Source of the DNA: Trabulsiella odontotermitis
Lineage (GTDB): Bacteria > Pseudomonadota > Gammaproteobacteria > Enterobacterales > Enterobacteriaceae
NCBI RefSeq assembly: GCF_030053895.1
Contig: NZ_CP125781.1
Span: forward strand, 2,666,001 to 2,730,000
Length of the DNA stretch: 64,000 nucleotides
Reading direction: 5' to 3'
In this document: in pieces, positions 34,921-43,856 of the stretch
Layout: each line of letters begins with the position of its first letter
How positions within the stretch are numbered: position 1 is the first letter of the stretch
Notes under the pieces: generated by a model
Databases searched by the model: none
Seen by the model: only the letters and a program-made list of their open reading frames with translations
What the model was told of the DNA's origin: nothing
Translations under genes and position numbers: made by a program

Positions 34921-35667
34921 TTATTCAGTGTCGTAGCGGGCCACAATCGCCTTCATTTCCGCCACGGTTTCGCCATTGACGGCAAAGCGAGAGTATTCAT
35001 CGGCATTGGGGTCAGTGGACATCGAGAGGCCTGGATTGCGGTAACGCATTACCGATGAAACCCAGTGTCCTGCGGAGCTGTGCACCTCTTTCACGCCTGC
35101 GTCCAGAAATAACGCAAGGTTACTCGCCCGCACGCCAGCACCCGCCATAATGATTGGAGCATCATCATGGGCAATTAGTTCCCGAATTAATTTGAGTCCT
35201 TTCTCAGCGGACGATTGCTGACCAGAAGTCAGTATGCGCGCCACGCCTAATTCTTTTAGATTTTCAAACGTTTGCTTTGGGTTCGAGCACATATCAAAGG
35301 CCCGATGAAAAGTGACTGCCAGTGTTCCCGCTGCCGCCATTATTTGCCGCATACGTGTCATATCGACATTACCGTGTGCATCAAGCACCCCCGTCACCAG
35401 ACCGGGATAACCCAGTTCGCGTACCGTACGGATATCCGCCAGCATCGCCGCAAATTCGCCGTCGGTATAGCAGAAATCGCCACCACGTGGACGAATAATC
35501 GGATGTACCGGGATCGTCACCTTCTGCCGGACCGTTTTCAGTACGCCATAAGAAGGAGTTAACCCACCCTCCTGCGGGGCCGCGCAAAGCTCAACGCGAT
35601 CAGCTCCCTTTTGTTGCGCCGTGACCGCACATTCCATGCTGTAGCAACAAATCTCCAGCAGCGCCAT
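34921..35667 (-). CDS. cutC: CutC family protein
   Basis: A 248-residue TIM-barrel protein of the CutC family, long linked to copper homeostasis in E. coli though that role is disputed. The start MALLEICCYSMECAVTAQQK is set by GGAG about 8 nt upstream of ATG 35667; the longer frame to 35688 adds seven residues. Conserved ADRVELCAAPQEGGLTPSYG and IIRPRGGDFCYTDGE are present. Metal binding is not evident from the sequence alone. Confidence 0.95.
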   Translation of the reverse strand: MALLEICCYSMECAVTAQQKGADRVELCAAPQEGGLTPSYGVLKTVRQKVTIPVHPIIRPRGGDFCYTDGEFAAMLADIRTVRELGYPGLVTGVLDAHGNVDMTRMRQIMAAAGTLAVTFHRAFDMCSNPKQTFENLKELGVARILTSGQQSSAEKGLKLIRELIAHDDAPIIMAGAGVRASNLALFLDAGVKEVHSSAGHWVSSVMRYRNPGLSMSTDPNADEYSRFAVNGETVAEMKAIVARYDTE

Positions 35668-35758
35668 GGTCGTCTCCTTTTTGCTCATGCTGTGCTCAGA
35701 AAGCTCATCATCTTGCCACGCTTGTGGCGGAGGGACATCGTGTTACTTCACATTGTCA

Positions 35759-36325
35759 TTACAACTGCTGTTCACTGGCGATAATCTGTTCAATTGACCA
35801 CGGATGAAACTTAATGGTGACGTTGCCATCGGTTACAGCAAGCGTCGGGTTAGGCAGACGCTCATGCTCCCCTTTCGGCGAGCTGGTTTTCACCACAATC
35901 CCTGGCTGGCTGAGGCCTTCATCGGCAAGCAGCGCCAGCGCGCGGGCATTCAGCGTTGCCGGGTCGCCTGGCAGGACGATTTCGATATGCTCCCATCCTT
36001 CGTGCGGATAGCGTTTCTCACCTGGCCACGGCAGTTCCACTACCTCAAAGCGCCAGTGCGCGACACACACCGGCGTCGCCAGTTTAAACAGGCAAATCGG
36101 GCGGCCATTAATGATATTTTCCGAAAGCAGCGTCCCGCACTGCTCAAGCCCTGCACGCCAGCGTTCCGCCGTAGCGTTCTGGTGGCAACGCAGAGAAATG
36201 TGATCAGCTTCAAGCGGTGCGATATCCAGCCCAAGCCGGGTGGAAAGATCTGTTAACGCCTGAGTGAAACGGGGTAAATCTGCGGAAATATCATGCAGTT
36301 CCACAATGCTCTGCCATGCGGTCAT
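35759..36325 (-). CDS. yecM: YecM, VOC-superfamily protein
   Basis: A 188-residue protein matching E. coli YecM, whose fold resembles vicinal oxygen chelate metal-binding enzymes. Possible ligand residues are in ADHISLRCHQNATAERW and GEKRYPHEGWEHIEIVLPG. Activity is unknown. Starts at 36325 (MTAWQSI) and 36340 (MTETKMTAW) are both possible; the shorter fits the E. coli length. It is divergent from argS. Confidence 0.9.
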   Translation of the reverse strand: MTAWQSIVELHDISADLPRFTQALTDLSTRLGLDIAPLEADHISLRCHQNATAERWRAGLEQCGTLLSENIINGRPICLFKLATPVCVAHWRFEVVELPWPGEKRYPHEGWEHIEIVLPGDPATLNARALALLADEGLSQPGIVVKTSSPKGEHERLPNPTLAVTDGNVTIKFHPWSIEQIIASEQQL

Positions 36326-36568
36326 TTTCGTCTCTGTCATTGGTCGGGAAAGCGCTAATTTACCAGGTTACGACGGGTGAACCAACCGTTGAATGTCGTG
36401 ACTGGCAGATGAATGGTTATTCGTTAAACGTGCGGTGAATTTCCGGGCGTGCGGGACCCTGCTCAGTGCTGACGGCACAGGTCAAATGCAGTATACTCCC
36501 GCCTTAATTTATCCACACCCCGGCGCAGCCCGTCTCAGGGTTTAGCGCGACAAACGTAAGGTATTCCG

Positions 36569-38302
36569 GTGAATATTCAGGCTCTTCTCTCAGAAAAAGT
36601 TAGTCAGGCCCTGATTGCGGCAGGTGCGCCTGCCGATTGCGAACCGCAGGTTCGTCAGTCAGCAAAAGTACAGTTTGGCGACTACCAGGCCAATGGCGTG
36701 ATGGCAGTTGCGAAAAAACTGGGCATGGCGCCGCGACAACTGGCAGAGCAGGTACTCACCCATCTCGCCCTCGACGGTATCGCCAGCAAAGTGGAAATTG
36801 CAGGCCCGGGTTTCATCAATATTTTTCTTGATCCAGCGTTTCTGGCGACGCACGTCAATGAGGCGCTGAAATCCGATCGTCTCGGCGTGACAAAACCTGA
36901 GCCGCAGACCATTGTCATTGACTACTCTGCGCCAAATGTGGCGAAAGAGATGCACGTTGGCCACCTGCGCTCCACCATTATCGGCGATGCGTCCGTGCGT
37001 ACGCAGGAGTTTCTCGGTCACAAGGTGATTCGTGCGAACCACGTTGGTGACTGGGGTACCCAGTTCGGCATGCTGATCGCGTTCCTCGAAAAACAACAGC
37101 AGGAAAACGCCGGTGAGATGGCGCTGTCAGATCTCGAAGAGTTTTACCGTGCCGCAAAAAAACACTATGACGAAGACGAAGCCTTTGCCGAACGCGCGCG
37201 CGGTTATGTCGTGAAGCTGCAGGGCGGTGACGAATACTGTCGCGAGATGTGGCGTAAGCTGGTCGACATCACCATGTCACAAAACCAGATCACCTATCAG
37301 CGACTGAATGTGACGCTGACCCGTGACGACGTGATGGGTGAAAGCCTGTATAACCCGATGCTGCCGGGCATCGTGGCGGATCTGAAAGCCAAAGGTCTGG
37401 CGGTGGAAAGCGAAGGCGCAACCGTGGTCTTCCTTGATGAGTACAAGAACAAGGAAGGTGAACCGATGGGCGTCATCATCCAGAAAAAGGATGGCGGCTA
37501 CCTCTATACCACCACTGACATCGCCTGCGCCAAATACCGCTATGAAACGCTACATGCCGATCGCGTGCTCTATTACATCGACTCCCGTCAGCACCAGCAC
37601 CTGATGCAGGCGTGGACCATCGTGCGCAAAGCGGGCTATGTTCCGGAGTCTGTGCCGCTGGAACACCACATGTTCGGTATGATGCTCGGCAAAGACGGCA
37701 AGCCGTTCAAAACCCGCGCGGGCGGTACCGTGAAGCTCGCCGATCTGCTGGATGAGGCGCTGGAGCGCGCCCGTCGTCTGGTGGCGGAGAAGAACCCGGA
37801 CATGCCTGCCGATGAGCTGGAAAAACTGGCCAACGCGGTCGGTATCGGTGCGGTCAAATATGCCGACCTGTCAAAAAACCGTACCACCGATTACATTTTT
37901 GACTGGGATAACATGCTGGCGTTTGAAGGTAACACCGCGCCGTATATGCAGTATGCCTACACCCGCGTGCTGTCGGTTTTCCGTAAAGCAGAAATTGAAG
38001 AGCGTGCGCTCGTTAACGCCCCGGTGGTGATTAACGAAGATCGTGAAGCGCAACTGGCTGCGCGTCTGTTGCAGTTTGAAGAGACGCTGAATGTGGTAGC
38101 GCGCGAAGGCACGCCGCATGTGATGTGTTCTTATCTGTACGATCTGGCGGGTCTGTTCTCAGGTTTCTACGAGCACTGCCCGATCCTCAGCGCCGAAAGT
38201 GAAGAGATCCGTAACAGTCGCCTGAAACTGGCGCTGCTGACGGCGAAAACCCTGAAGCTTGGACTGGATACGCTCGGTATCGAAACCGTCGAACGGATGT
38301 AA
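36569..38302 (+). CDS. argS: arginyl-tRNA synthetase
   Basis: A 577-residue class Ia synthetase. The HIGH motif is EMHVGHLRSTIIGD. A canonical KMSKS is absent, as usual for ArgRS, with FKTRAGGTVKL in its region. The N-terminal tRNA D-loop recognition domain (Add1) and C-terminal DALR domain are complete. It starts at a GTG (36569), the E. coli start, with TAAGGTATTCCG before it. It is monocistronic, ending at a BIME repeat. Confidence 0.97.
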   Translation: MNIQALLSEKVSQALIAAGAPADCEPQVRQSAKVQFGDYQANGVMAVAKKLGMAPRQLAEQVLTHLALDGIASKVEIAGPGFINIFLDPAFLATHVNEALKSDRLGVTKPEPQTIVIDYSAPNVAKEMHVGHLRSTIIGDASVRTQEFLGHKVIRANHVGDWGTQFGMLIAFLEKQQQENAGEMALSDLEEFYRAAKKHYDEDEAFAERARGYVVKLQGGDEYCREMWRKLVDITMSQNQITYQRLNVTLTRDDVMGESLYNPMLPGIVADLKAKGLAVESEGATVVFLDEYKNKEGEPMGVIIQKKDGGYLYTTTDIACAKYRYETLHADRVLYYIDSRQHQHLMQAWTIVRKAGYVPESVPLEHHMFGMMLGKDGKPFKTRAGGTVKLADLLDEALERARRLVAEKNPDMPADELEKLANAVGIGAVKYADLSKNRTTDYIFDWDNMLAFEGNTAPYMQYAYTRVLSVFRKAEIEERALVNAPVVINEDREAQLAARLLQFEETLNVVAREGTPHVMCSYLYDLAGLFSGFYEHCPILSAESEEIRNSRLKLALLTAKTLKLGLDTLGIETVERM

Positions 38303-38309
38303 AACATGG

Positions 38310-38376
38310 GTAGCCCCGGTAAGCGTAGCGCCACCGGGGAAAATGCCTGATGGCGCTTCGCTTATCAGGCCTACAA
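38310..38376. repeat. BIME: two head-to-head REP units
   Basis: Unit one (38311-38339) is a palindrome with arms CCCCGGT and ACCGGGG. Unit two (38345-38375) has arms GCCTGAT and ATCAGGC and the same GCG-CTTCGC core. They lie between convergent argS and the rhiN-like gene. Confidence 0.88.
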
Positions 38377-38396
38377 AACCACAACGATCACATCCG

Positions 38397-39536
38397 TCAG
38401 AAATACTTCCGCAAATACTCCGTCAGACACAAAATCGCCATCGCCTGACCGTACGGCATCGAGGTCAGCGGGATCTGGCGATAAAACTCAAGATCGCTGC
38501 CCATCCCGGTGCCAAACGACGTCTGCATCAACTCTCCTTCCGGCGAAATATTACGCACAATGCCGCGTATCGCTTTCTCCGCTACTTCAGCGTATTCCGC
38601 CGGGATATAACGCTTGCGCACCGCCTTGAGAATGCCGTAGGCAAATCCAGCGGTGGCGGAGGCTTCGAGGTACGAATCCGGATCGTCAAGCAGCGTATGC
38701 CATAACCCGCTGTCGTGCTGGCAGGTTGCCAGCGCCGCAATCTGCGCGTTCAGCACCTGTACCAGATAGCGGCGCACGGCGTTATGCCCCGGCAAATCCA
38801 CCAGTTCGAGGAAATCCGGGATGACGATGGTCAGCCAGCTGTTGCCCCGCGCCCAGCGTGCACGGGCAAAGTTATGTCTGCCGTCGTAATTCCAGCCGTG
38901 AAACCAGAGTCCGCTCTCCCTGTCCATCAGGTTCTGCACATGCAGCAGGAACTGATACACCGCTTCTTCGACGTACGCCGGGCGGTTCAGTAATTTGCCG
39001 ATCTTCGCCAGCGGCAGGACCGTCATCATCAGCGTGTCATCCCACATCTGCTGATGATTTTCTTCAGCCAGCGTAATGTGCTGCATGCCGCCAGCGTCGG
39101 TGCGCGGCATGTCATGCAGTGCCCACTCCGCCCAGCTTTCCAGCCACGGCAGAAATGCCGGATTTCGCGTCTCTTCGTAGCGATAAGCGAGCGTCAGAAA
39201 CGGCGCCATCGTATTGACGTTTTTAGTGGTCGCGCCTTCGGCAAAGCGGTCAGCAAACCAGTTATCAATAATGTCACGCATCGTGGCATCGCCGGTCTGC
39301 TGGTAATACTGCCAGATCCCGTACAGCCCGACACCGTGCGTCCATTCCCAGCCCGCCCAGCCTTTGGTATCAATCACGCGCCCGTCATCCAGCCGCAGTA
39401 AAAACGCCCCGGTCTCATCTTTAATGTTGACCAGATTGTGCGTCACCTTCCGGATCAGCGCTTTTAACTCATCGCGGGCGATGAAATGCGTCGGCTGACG
39501 CAACAATGGGCTCTGTTTGACAGGCCAGACCTTCAT
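38397..39536 (-). CDS. GH105 unsaturated rhamnogalacturonyl hydrolase (RhiN-like)
   Basis: A 379-residue (alpha/alpha)6-barrel hydrolase of the GH88/GH105 type, which releases unsaturated galacturonate from short rhamnogalacturonan products. Family-typical segments are GWAGWEWTHGVGLYGIWQYY, a probable catalytic Asp in QMWDDTLMMTVLPLAKIGKL, LWFHGWNYDGRHNFARARWA with RGNSW, and EASATAGFAYGILKAV. There is no signal peptide, so it acts in the cytoplasm on imported oligosaccharide. It starts 14 bp after the transporter gene and is its operon partner. It resembles RhiN of Dickeya; YteR/YesR are Bacillus relatives. Substrate is inferred from family and context. Confidence 0.85.
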   Translation of the reverse strand: MKVWPVKQSPLLRQPTHFIARDELKALIRKVTHNLVNIKDETGAFLLRLDDGRVIDTKGWAGWEWTHGVGLYGIWQYYQQTGDATMRDIIDNWFADRFAEGATTKNVNTMAPFLTLAYRYEETRNPAFLPWLESWAEWALHDMPRTDAGGMQHITLAEENHQQMWDDTLMMTVLPLAKIGKLLNRPAYVEEAVYQFLLHVQNLMDRESGLWFHGWNYDGRHNFARARWARGNSWLTIVIPDFLELVDLPGHNAVRRYLVQVLNAQIAALATCQHDSGLWHTLLDDPDSYLEASATAGFAYGILKAVRKRYIPAEYAEVAEKAIRGIVRNISPEGELMQTSFGTGMGSDLEFYRQIPLTSMPYGQAMAILCLTEYLRKYF

Positions 39537-39550
39537 AGTATTTACCTCAG

Positions 39551-41125
39551 TTATAGGACGTATTCAGTTGGCTTCACCTGCCCGAGCGGCGGTGCAGCAG
39601 GTTTTTTGCGGTTCAGATAGCCGATGTTGTTGTTACCCCACAGGCACTCATAAGGCATACCCGCCAGCATTTCGACCGTGGCGCGCGCCTGCGGCGTGGC
39701 GCTTTCCGGCATCGCCCGCCCGGACTGGCGCATCTTCGCCGTCTCGTCGCGCAGCACGCTGTGAGTCTGCAGATTGAGTCGGAAACGCAGTGAAACCAGG
39801 AAACCGCAGAGCAGCACAACGATAGTGCCGACGCTCAGGATCAGCAGGATGGTGTGGCTCACTTCCGCGGGCTGTGTTTTCTGCCCGCTGACGAAACCAG
39901 AAAGTTGCATGATGATCCCCACCAGCATCACGGCGCCTGCCTGCGAGGCTTTGCGGGTCAGCGTCATGATGCCGGCAAAAATCCCTTCACGGCGCTGACC
40001 AGTGATCACTTCATCAACATCAGCAATGTAGGTGTAGGTATTCCACGGCACATAGTTGATACCGCCGCGACCCAGCCCGGCTACCGCCGACACCAGCAGC
40101 AACAGCGAGTAGATATCGCTCATTCCGGCATACCAGAGCGCCGCGTAGGAGAACGAGCTCAGCCCGAACAGCACCACCACCATCCGGTAAGATGGCGCTG
40201 GCCCAAAACGAATACAGAGCGGGATCATGGCGATCACAGCGAGAAACTGGAAGATAGCCATCGTGCCCAGCAGATTCGAGGCGACGGACGCTTCCTGCAT
40301 CAGAACAAACACCACGTAGTAGGTAAATACCGCGTTGAACACATCCTGCGCGATGTAGCCGCCCAGATACATGCCGAGATGCTGGCGGAAAATACGGATG
40401 CGCAGCGTCGAGGAAAGCTCGATGATCAGCCGGTTGAGGCTTTGCGCCAGCGTCAGGTTTTTCTTCTCTTCATCCGCCCGTATCGCGGCTTCGGTCCATT
40501 CCTCACGCGGGCGTTCCCAGGTAAAGAACCAGACAAACGTCAGCATCAGCGCGCACAACACGGAAAAGACCAGACTGGCGTAAAAGAACGAGATGGCGTT
40601 GTCTTTGCCGAGCAGCGTCAACAGCACACCTGGCAGGAAAGAGGCCAGGATCGCCGACATCTGCGCCATTGAGATCCGCGCGCCAGAGAATTTGGTTTTC
40701 TGCTTAAAGTCATCGGTCATTTCCGGCACCAGTGTTTCGTAAGGCACCAGAATCATGGTGTAAACGATGTCAAACAGCAGGTAGGTCAGTAAGTAGTACC
40801 AGAACCCCATGTCGCCGACCCACATCAGCGAGTAGCTGAAGACGCAGGGAATACCGAGCAGGATAAAAAACTTACGCCGACCGAAGCGTTTACCGAGCCA
40901 GGTTGAACCAAAGTTATCCGTCAGAAAGCCCATCAGCGGGCTGACGACCGCATCCAGCACACGAGCGGTGGCAAAAATGAACGTCGCCTCGATGGGCGAA
41001 AGACCGCAAAAGGTGGTGTAAAAATAGAGCAGCCATGCGGCGGTAAGCGCGGTGGTCCCCGCGCCAAGGAAGTCGCCCGAGCCGTAGGCGAGATAATTCG
41101 CTAAACCGATTTTTCGTGTTTTCAT
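39551..41125 (-). CDS. GPH-family oligogalacturonide/rhamnogalacturonide transporter (RhiT-like)
   Basis: A 524-residue, 12-helix sugar-cation symporter of the glycoside-pentoside-hexuronide family. N-terminal YLAYGSGDFLGAGTTALTAAW, the loop FGRRKFFILLGIP and the middle SYSLMWVGDMGFWYYLLTYL are typical. I chose ATG 41125 (MKTRKIGLANY); the frame continues to 41266 but that part reads as untranslated leader. About 65 hydrophilic residues follow the last helix, unusually long for the family. It is cotranscribed with the GH105 gene. The likely ligand is unsaturated rhamnogalacturonide. Confidence 0.83.
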   Translation of the reverse strand: MKTRKIGLANYLAYGSGDFLGAGTTALTAAWLLYFYTTFCGLSPIEATFIFATARVLDAVVSPLMGFLTDNFGSTWLGKRFGRRKFFILLGIPCVFSYSLMWVGDMGFWYYLLTYLLFDIVYTMILVPYETLVPEMTDDFKQKTKFSGARISMAQMSAILASFLPGVLLTLLGKDNAISFFYASLVFSVLCALMLTFVWFFTWERPREEWTEAAIRADEEKKNLTLAQSLNRLIIELSSTLRIRIFRQHLGMYLGGYIAQDVFNAVFTYYVVFVLMQEASVASNLLGTMAIFQFLAVIAMIPLCIRFGPAPSYRMVVVLFGLSSFSYAALWYAGMSDIYSLLLLVSAVAGLGRGGINYVPWNTYTYIADVDEVITGQRREGIFAGIMTLTRKASQAGAVMLVGIIMQLSGFVSGQKTQPAEVSHTILLILSVGTIVVLLCGFLVSLRFRLNLQTHSVLRDETAKMRQSGRAMPESATPQARATVEMLAGMPYECLWGNNNIGYLNRKKPAAPPLGQVKPTEYVL

Positions 41126-41305
41126 TGCCGTAACCCTGTCTCTTAGTGGCGATCCTCCGGCCATCCGGCGGTCCTTAGGGGCACTTACACGGCTACAGTA
41201 AAAGCATGAGCAGCGGGAAACCTTTCCGATTTTGCCACGGCGCGCGACGAGGTGGCAGAAATGCAAAGAGTGGGATTACGCGCTTCACTGATTTATAAAA
41301 CAGCG

Positions 41306-41326
41306 TTTCTTTTGTATCAAAAGAAA
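41306..41326. promoter_or_regulatory. perfect 9-bp inverted repeat upstream of rhiT-like gene
   Basis: TTTCTTTTG, the spacer TAT, and CAAAAGAAA form a perfect palindrome about 180 bp upstream of the transporter start and 60 bp beyond the flhE stop. No T-run follows on the flhE strand, so it is more likely an operator than a terminator. The regulator is unknown; no regulator gene is adjacent. Confidence 0.5.
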
Positions 41327-41385
41327 GGACCAGAAATGAGATCGCGTCGGCAGATGACTCGGCCGAACGGTGAGAAAAGCGGCGA

Positions 41386-41778
41386 TTAGCGGTAGTTGAC
41401 GATGACCTGATTGCTGCGCACTTTCAGCGCCGGGATGAGTCGCCCGCCGCCGGGCACTTCCCAGATAAAACGCAACGACTCGCCAGCAAAGATATTGTTA
41501 AAACCACGGGTGGTGCCGCTCTGCCCGTCAAGCTCAACACAGCGGGTTTGCGTGCATAGCCGCACCCGCAGTCCGGCCGGCGTAGGGCCGATGAGTTCAT
41601 AGCGCCAGGCCACGACCGTCATTAACCCTTCCACTGGTGACGATGGCACAAGTACCTTTGACGACGCCGACTGCCCGCGCCAGGTAAGCGTGATACCCGA
41701 ACTACTGGCCTGCCACGCCCCTTCCCCCGCCGCCTGTACGCACAGCGGGAGCAACAGCAAGGTGAAGAGTTTACGCAT
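41386..41778 (-). CDS. flhE: flagellar protein FlhE
   Basis: A 130-residue periplasmic protein with signal peptide MRKLFTLLLLPLCVQAAG. It is last in flhBAE and overlaps the flhA stop by one base. FlhE is not essential for motility; it is reported to act as a plug or chaperone limiting proton leak through the export gate. Two Cys (RLCTQTRCVEL) probably form a disulfide. Confidence 0.93.
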   Translation of the reverse strand: MRKLFTLLLLPLCVQAAGEGAWQASSSGITLTWRGQSASSKVLVPSSPVEGLMTVVAWRYELIGPTPAGLRVRLCTQTRCVELDGQSGTTRGFNNIFAGESLRFIWEVPGGGRLIPALKVRSNQVIVNYR

Positions 41779-43856
41779 TATTTTCCTCCGATGGTGGCGG
41801 TCATGCGGATGTTACGGTTGTCGGACAGTTCGAGATTCGACAACACCACCAGTTGCGGCAGGCTGCGGCGCAGGAAGCGTGCCAGCAGAGGACGCAGTGC
41901 ATGGTTCACCAGCAGTACCGGCGGCGCGCCCAGCATCTCCTGTCGTGTTAAAGCTTCGGACGTCTGTGCCAACAGGCGATCCGCCAGCCCCGGCTCCAGC
42001 CCACCGCCACCCTGCAACGCCTGCAGCAGCAGACGTTCCAGCGCGGTATCCAGACCGATGACCTGCACTTCGTCGTTGCCCGGGAACCATTGCTGGGTGA
42101 TCGCACGGCCCAGCGCGACGCGTACCACGGAGGTCAGCTCATGCGGATCGGTCTGAATGGGTGCATGTTCCGCCAGCGTTTCCAGAATCGAGCGCATATC
42201 GCGAATCGGCACTTTTTCATCCAGCAGGTTTTGCAGCACCTTATGCAGCGTGGTCAGTGTGATGACACCCGGCACCAGATCTTCGGTCAGCTTCGGCATC
42301 TCCTGCGCCACGCGATCCAGCAACTGTTGCGCCTCCTGACGACCAAACAGTTCGGCAGAGTGCTGGCTTATCAGGTGGTTAAGATGTGTCGCCACCACGG
42401 TACTGGATTCCACCACCGTGTAGCCCTGGATTTGCGCCTGTTCTTTCAGCGCGCTTTCAATCCAGATCGCCGCCAGCCCGAACGCCGGATCGACCGTAGG
42501 TTCACCCGGTAACGTACCTGCCGCGGTGCCCGGATTAATGGCCAGCCAGCGGCCCGGGTAAGCGTCTCCGCTACCAATCTCCACCCCTTTCATCAGGATG
42601 CGATAACGTGCCGGCGGCAGATCCATGTTGTCACGAATGTGCACGACCGGCGGCAGGAACCCCATCTCCTGAGCAAATTTCTTCCTGATGCTGCGAATAC
42701 GCCCCAACAGTTCTCCGTCCTGCTGAAAATCGACCATCGGGATCAGGCGGTAACCCACTTCCATACCGAGCGTATCTTCCAGCTGGACGTCTTTCCACGA
42801 CGCTTCAACCGCCTGACCGTTTTCCGGCAGTACGACCGGTTGCGGCTGCGACGGTGCGACCTGTTCGCGGCCACGAAGCCACCAGGCAAGGCCCAGCAGT
42901 GCGGCAGTGAACAGCAGGAAGACAAAGTTTGGCATTCCCGGCACCAGGCCGAGCAGACCGAGAACGGCGGCGCTGAGCAGCATGACGCGCGGGTTGTTGA
43001 ACAACTGTCCCACCATTTGCTCGCCGACATCCTGCTCGGTGCTGACGCGGGTAACGATAACGCCCGCGGCAGTAGAGATGACCAGCGCCGGGATCTGTGC
43101 CACGAGACCGTCACCGATGGTCAACAGCGTGTAGGATTCCGCTGCCTTCGCCAGCGGTAGATCATGCTGCAGAACGCCGACCAGCAAGCCACCGAGAACG
43201 TTGATCACCATAATCAGGATCCCGGCAATCGCATCGCCGCGCACAAACTTACTCGCACCGTCCATGGAGCCGTAAAAGTCCGCTTCCTGGGTGACGTCTG
43301 AACGGCGTTTTTTCGCCTCATCTTCCCCAATCAGACCAGCGTTAAGGTCGGCATCGATCGCCATCTGTTTACCCGGCATCCCGTCAAGGACAAAGCGCGC
43401 CCCCACTTCCGCGATACGCCCGGCACCTTTGGTGATAACCATAAAGTTGATGATGACGAGAATAATAAAGACCACGATACCGATGGCGAAGTTACCGCCT
43501 ACGAGGAAGTGGCCGAAGGCTTCCACCACCCTGCCCGCTGCTGCTGCCCCGGTATGACCGTCCATCAGAATGATACGGGTCGAGGCAACGTTCAGCGACA
43601 GGCGCAACAGAGTAGTAAACAGCAGGATGGTCGGGAACGCCGCAAAGTCCAGCGTCCGCTGGGTAAACATCGCCACCAGCAGCACCATGATGGACAGCGC
43701 AATGTTGAAGGTAAACAGCAGGTCAAGGACGAACGCTGGCAGCGGCAGCACCATCATTGACAGGATCAGCAGAATCAGCACCGGTCCGGCAAGAACCTGC
43801 CATTGCGTCGATTTCAGATTTGCGGGCAGACGCAGCATTGCGACCAGATTAGCCAT
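41778..43856 (-). CDS. flhA: flagellar export gate protein FlhA
   Basis: A 692-residue inner membrane component of the flagellar type III export apparatus. It has eight N-terminal membrane segments and the conserved FHIPEP-type loop (AFPTILLFTTLLRLSLNVAS with TRIIL), and a large cytoplasmic chaperone-docking domain ending SDNRNIRMTATIGGK. ATG 43856 (MANLVAMLRLPANL) matches the E. coli length and overlaps the end of flhB by 8 bp. Confidence 0.97.
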   Translation of the reverse strand: MANLVAMLRLPANLKSTQWQVLAGPVLILLILSMMVLPLPAFVLDLLFTFNIALSIMVLLVAMFTQRTLDFAAFPTILLFTTLLRLSLNVASTRIILMDGHTGAAAAGRVVEAFGHFLVGGNFAIGIVVFIILVIINFMVITKGAGRIAEVGARFVLDGMPGKQMAIDADLNAGLIGEDEAKKRRSDVTQEADFYGSMDGASKFVRGDAIAGILIMVINVLGGLLVGVLQHDLPLAKAAESYTLLTIGDGLVAQIPALVISTAAGVIVTRVSTEQDVGEQMVGQLFNNPRVMLLSAAVLGLLGLVPGMPNFVFLLFTAALLGLAWWLRGREQVAPSQPQPVVLPENGQAVEASWKDVQLEDTLGMEVGYRLIPMVDFQQDGELLGRIRSIRKKFAQEMGFLPPVVHIRDNMDLPPARYRILMKGVEIGSGDAYPGRWLAINPGTAAGTLPGEPTVDPAFGLAAIWIESALKEQAQIQGYTVVESSTVVATHLNHLISQHSAELFGRQEAQQLLDRVAQEMPKLTEDLVPGVITLTTLHKVLQNLLDEKVPIRDMRSILETLAEHAPIQTDPHELTSVVRVALGRAITQQWFPGNDEVQVIGLDTALERLLLQALQGGGGLEPGLADRLLAQTSEALTRQEMLGAPPVLLVNHALRPLLARFLRRSLPQLVVLSNLELSDNRNIRMTATIGGK

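Noticed and set aside
38310..38376. Possible CRISPR-like repeats
   Set aside because: Only two palindromic units of REP type with no regular spacers; no cas genes anywhere in the window.
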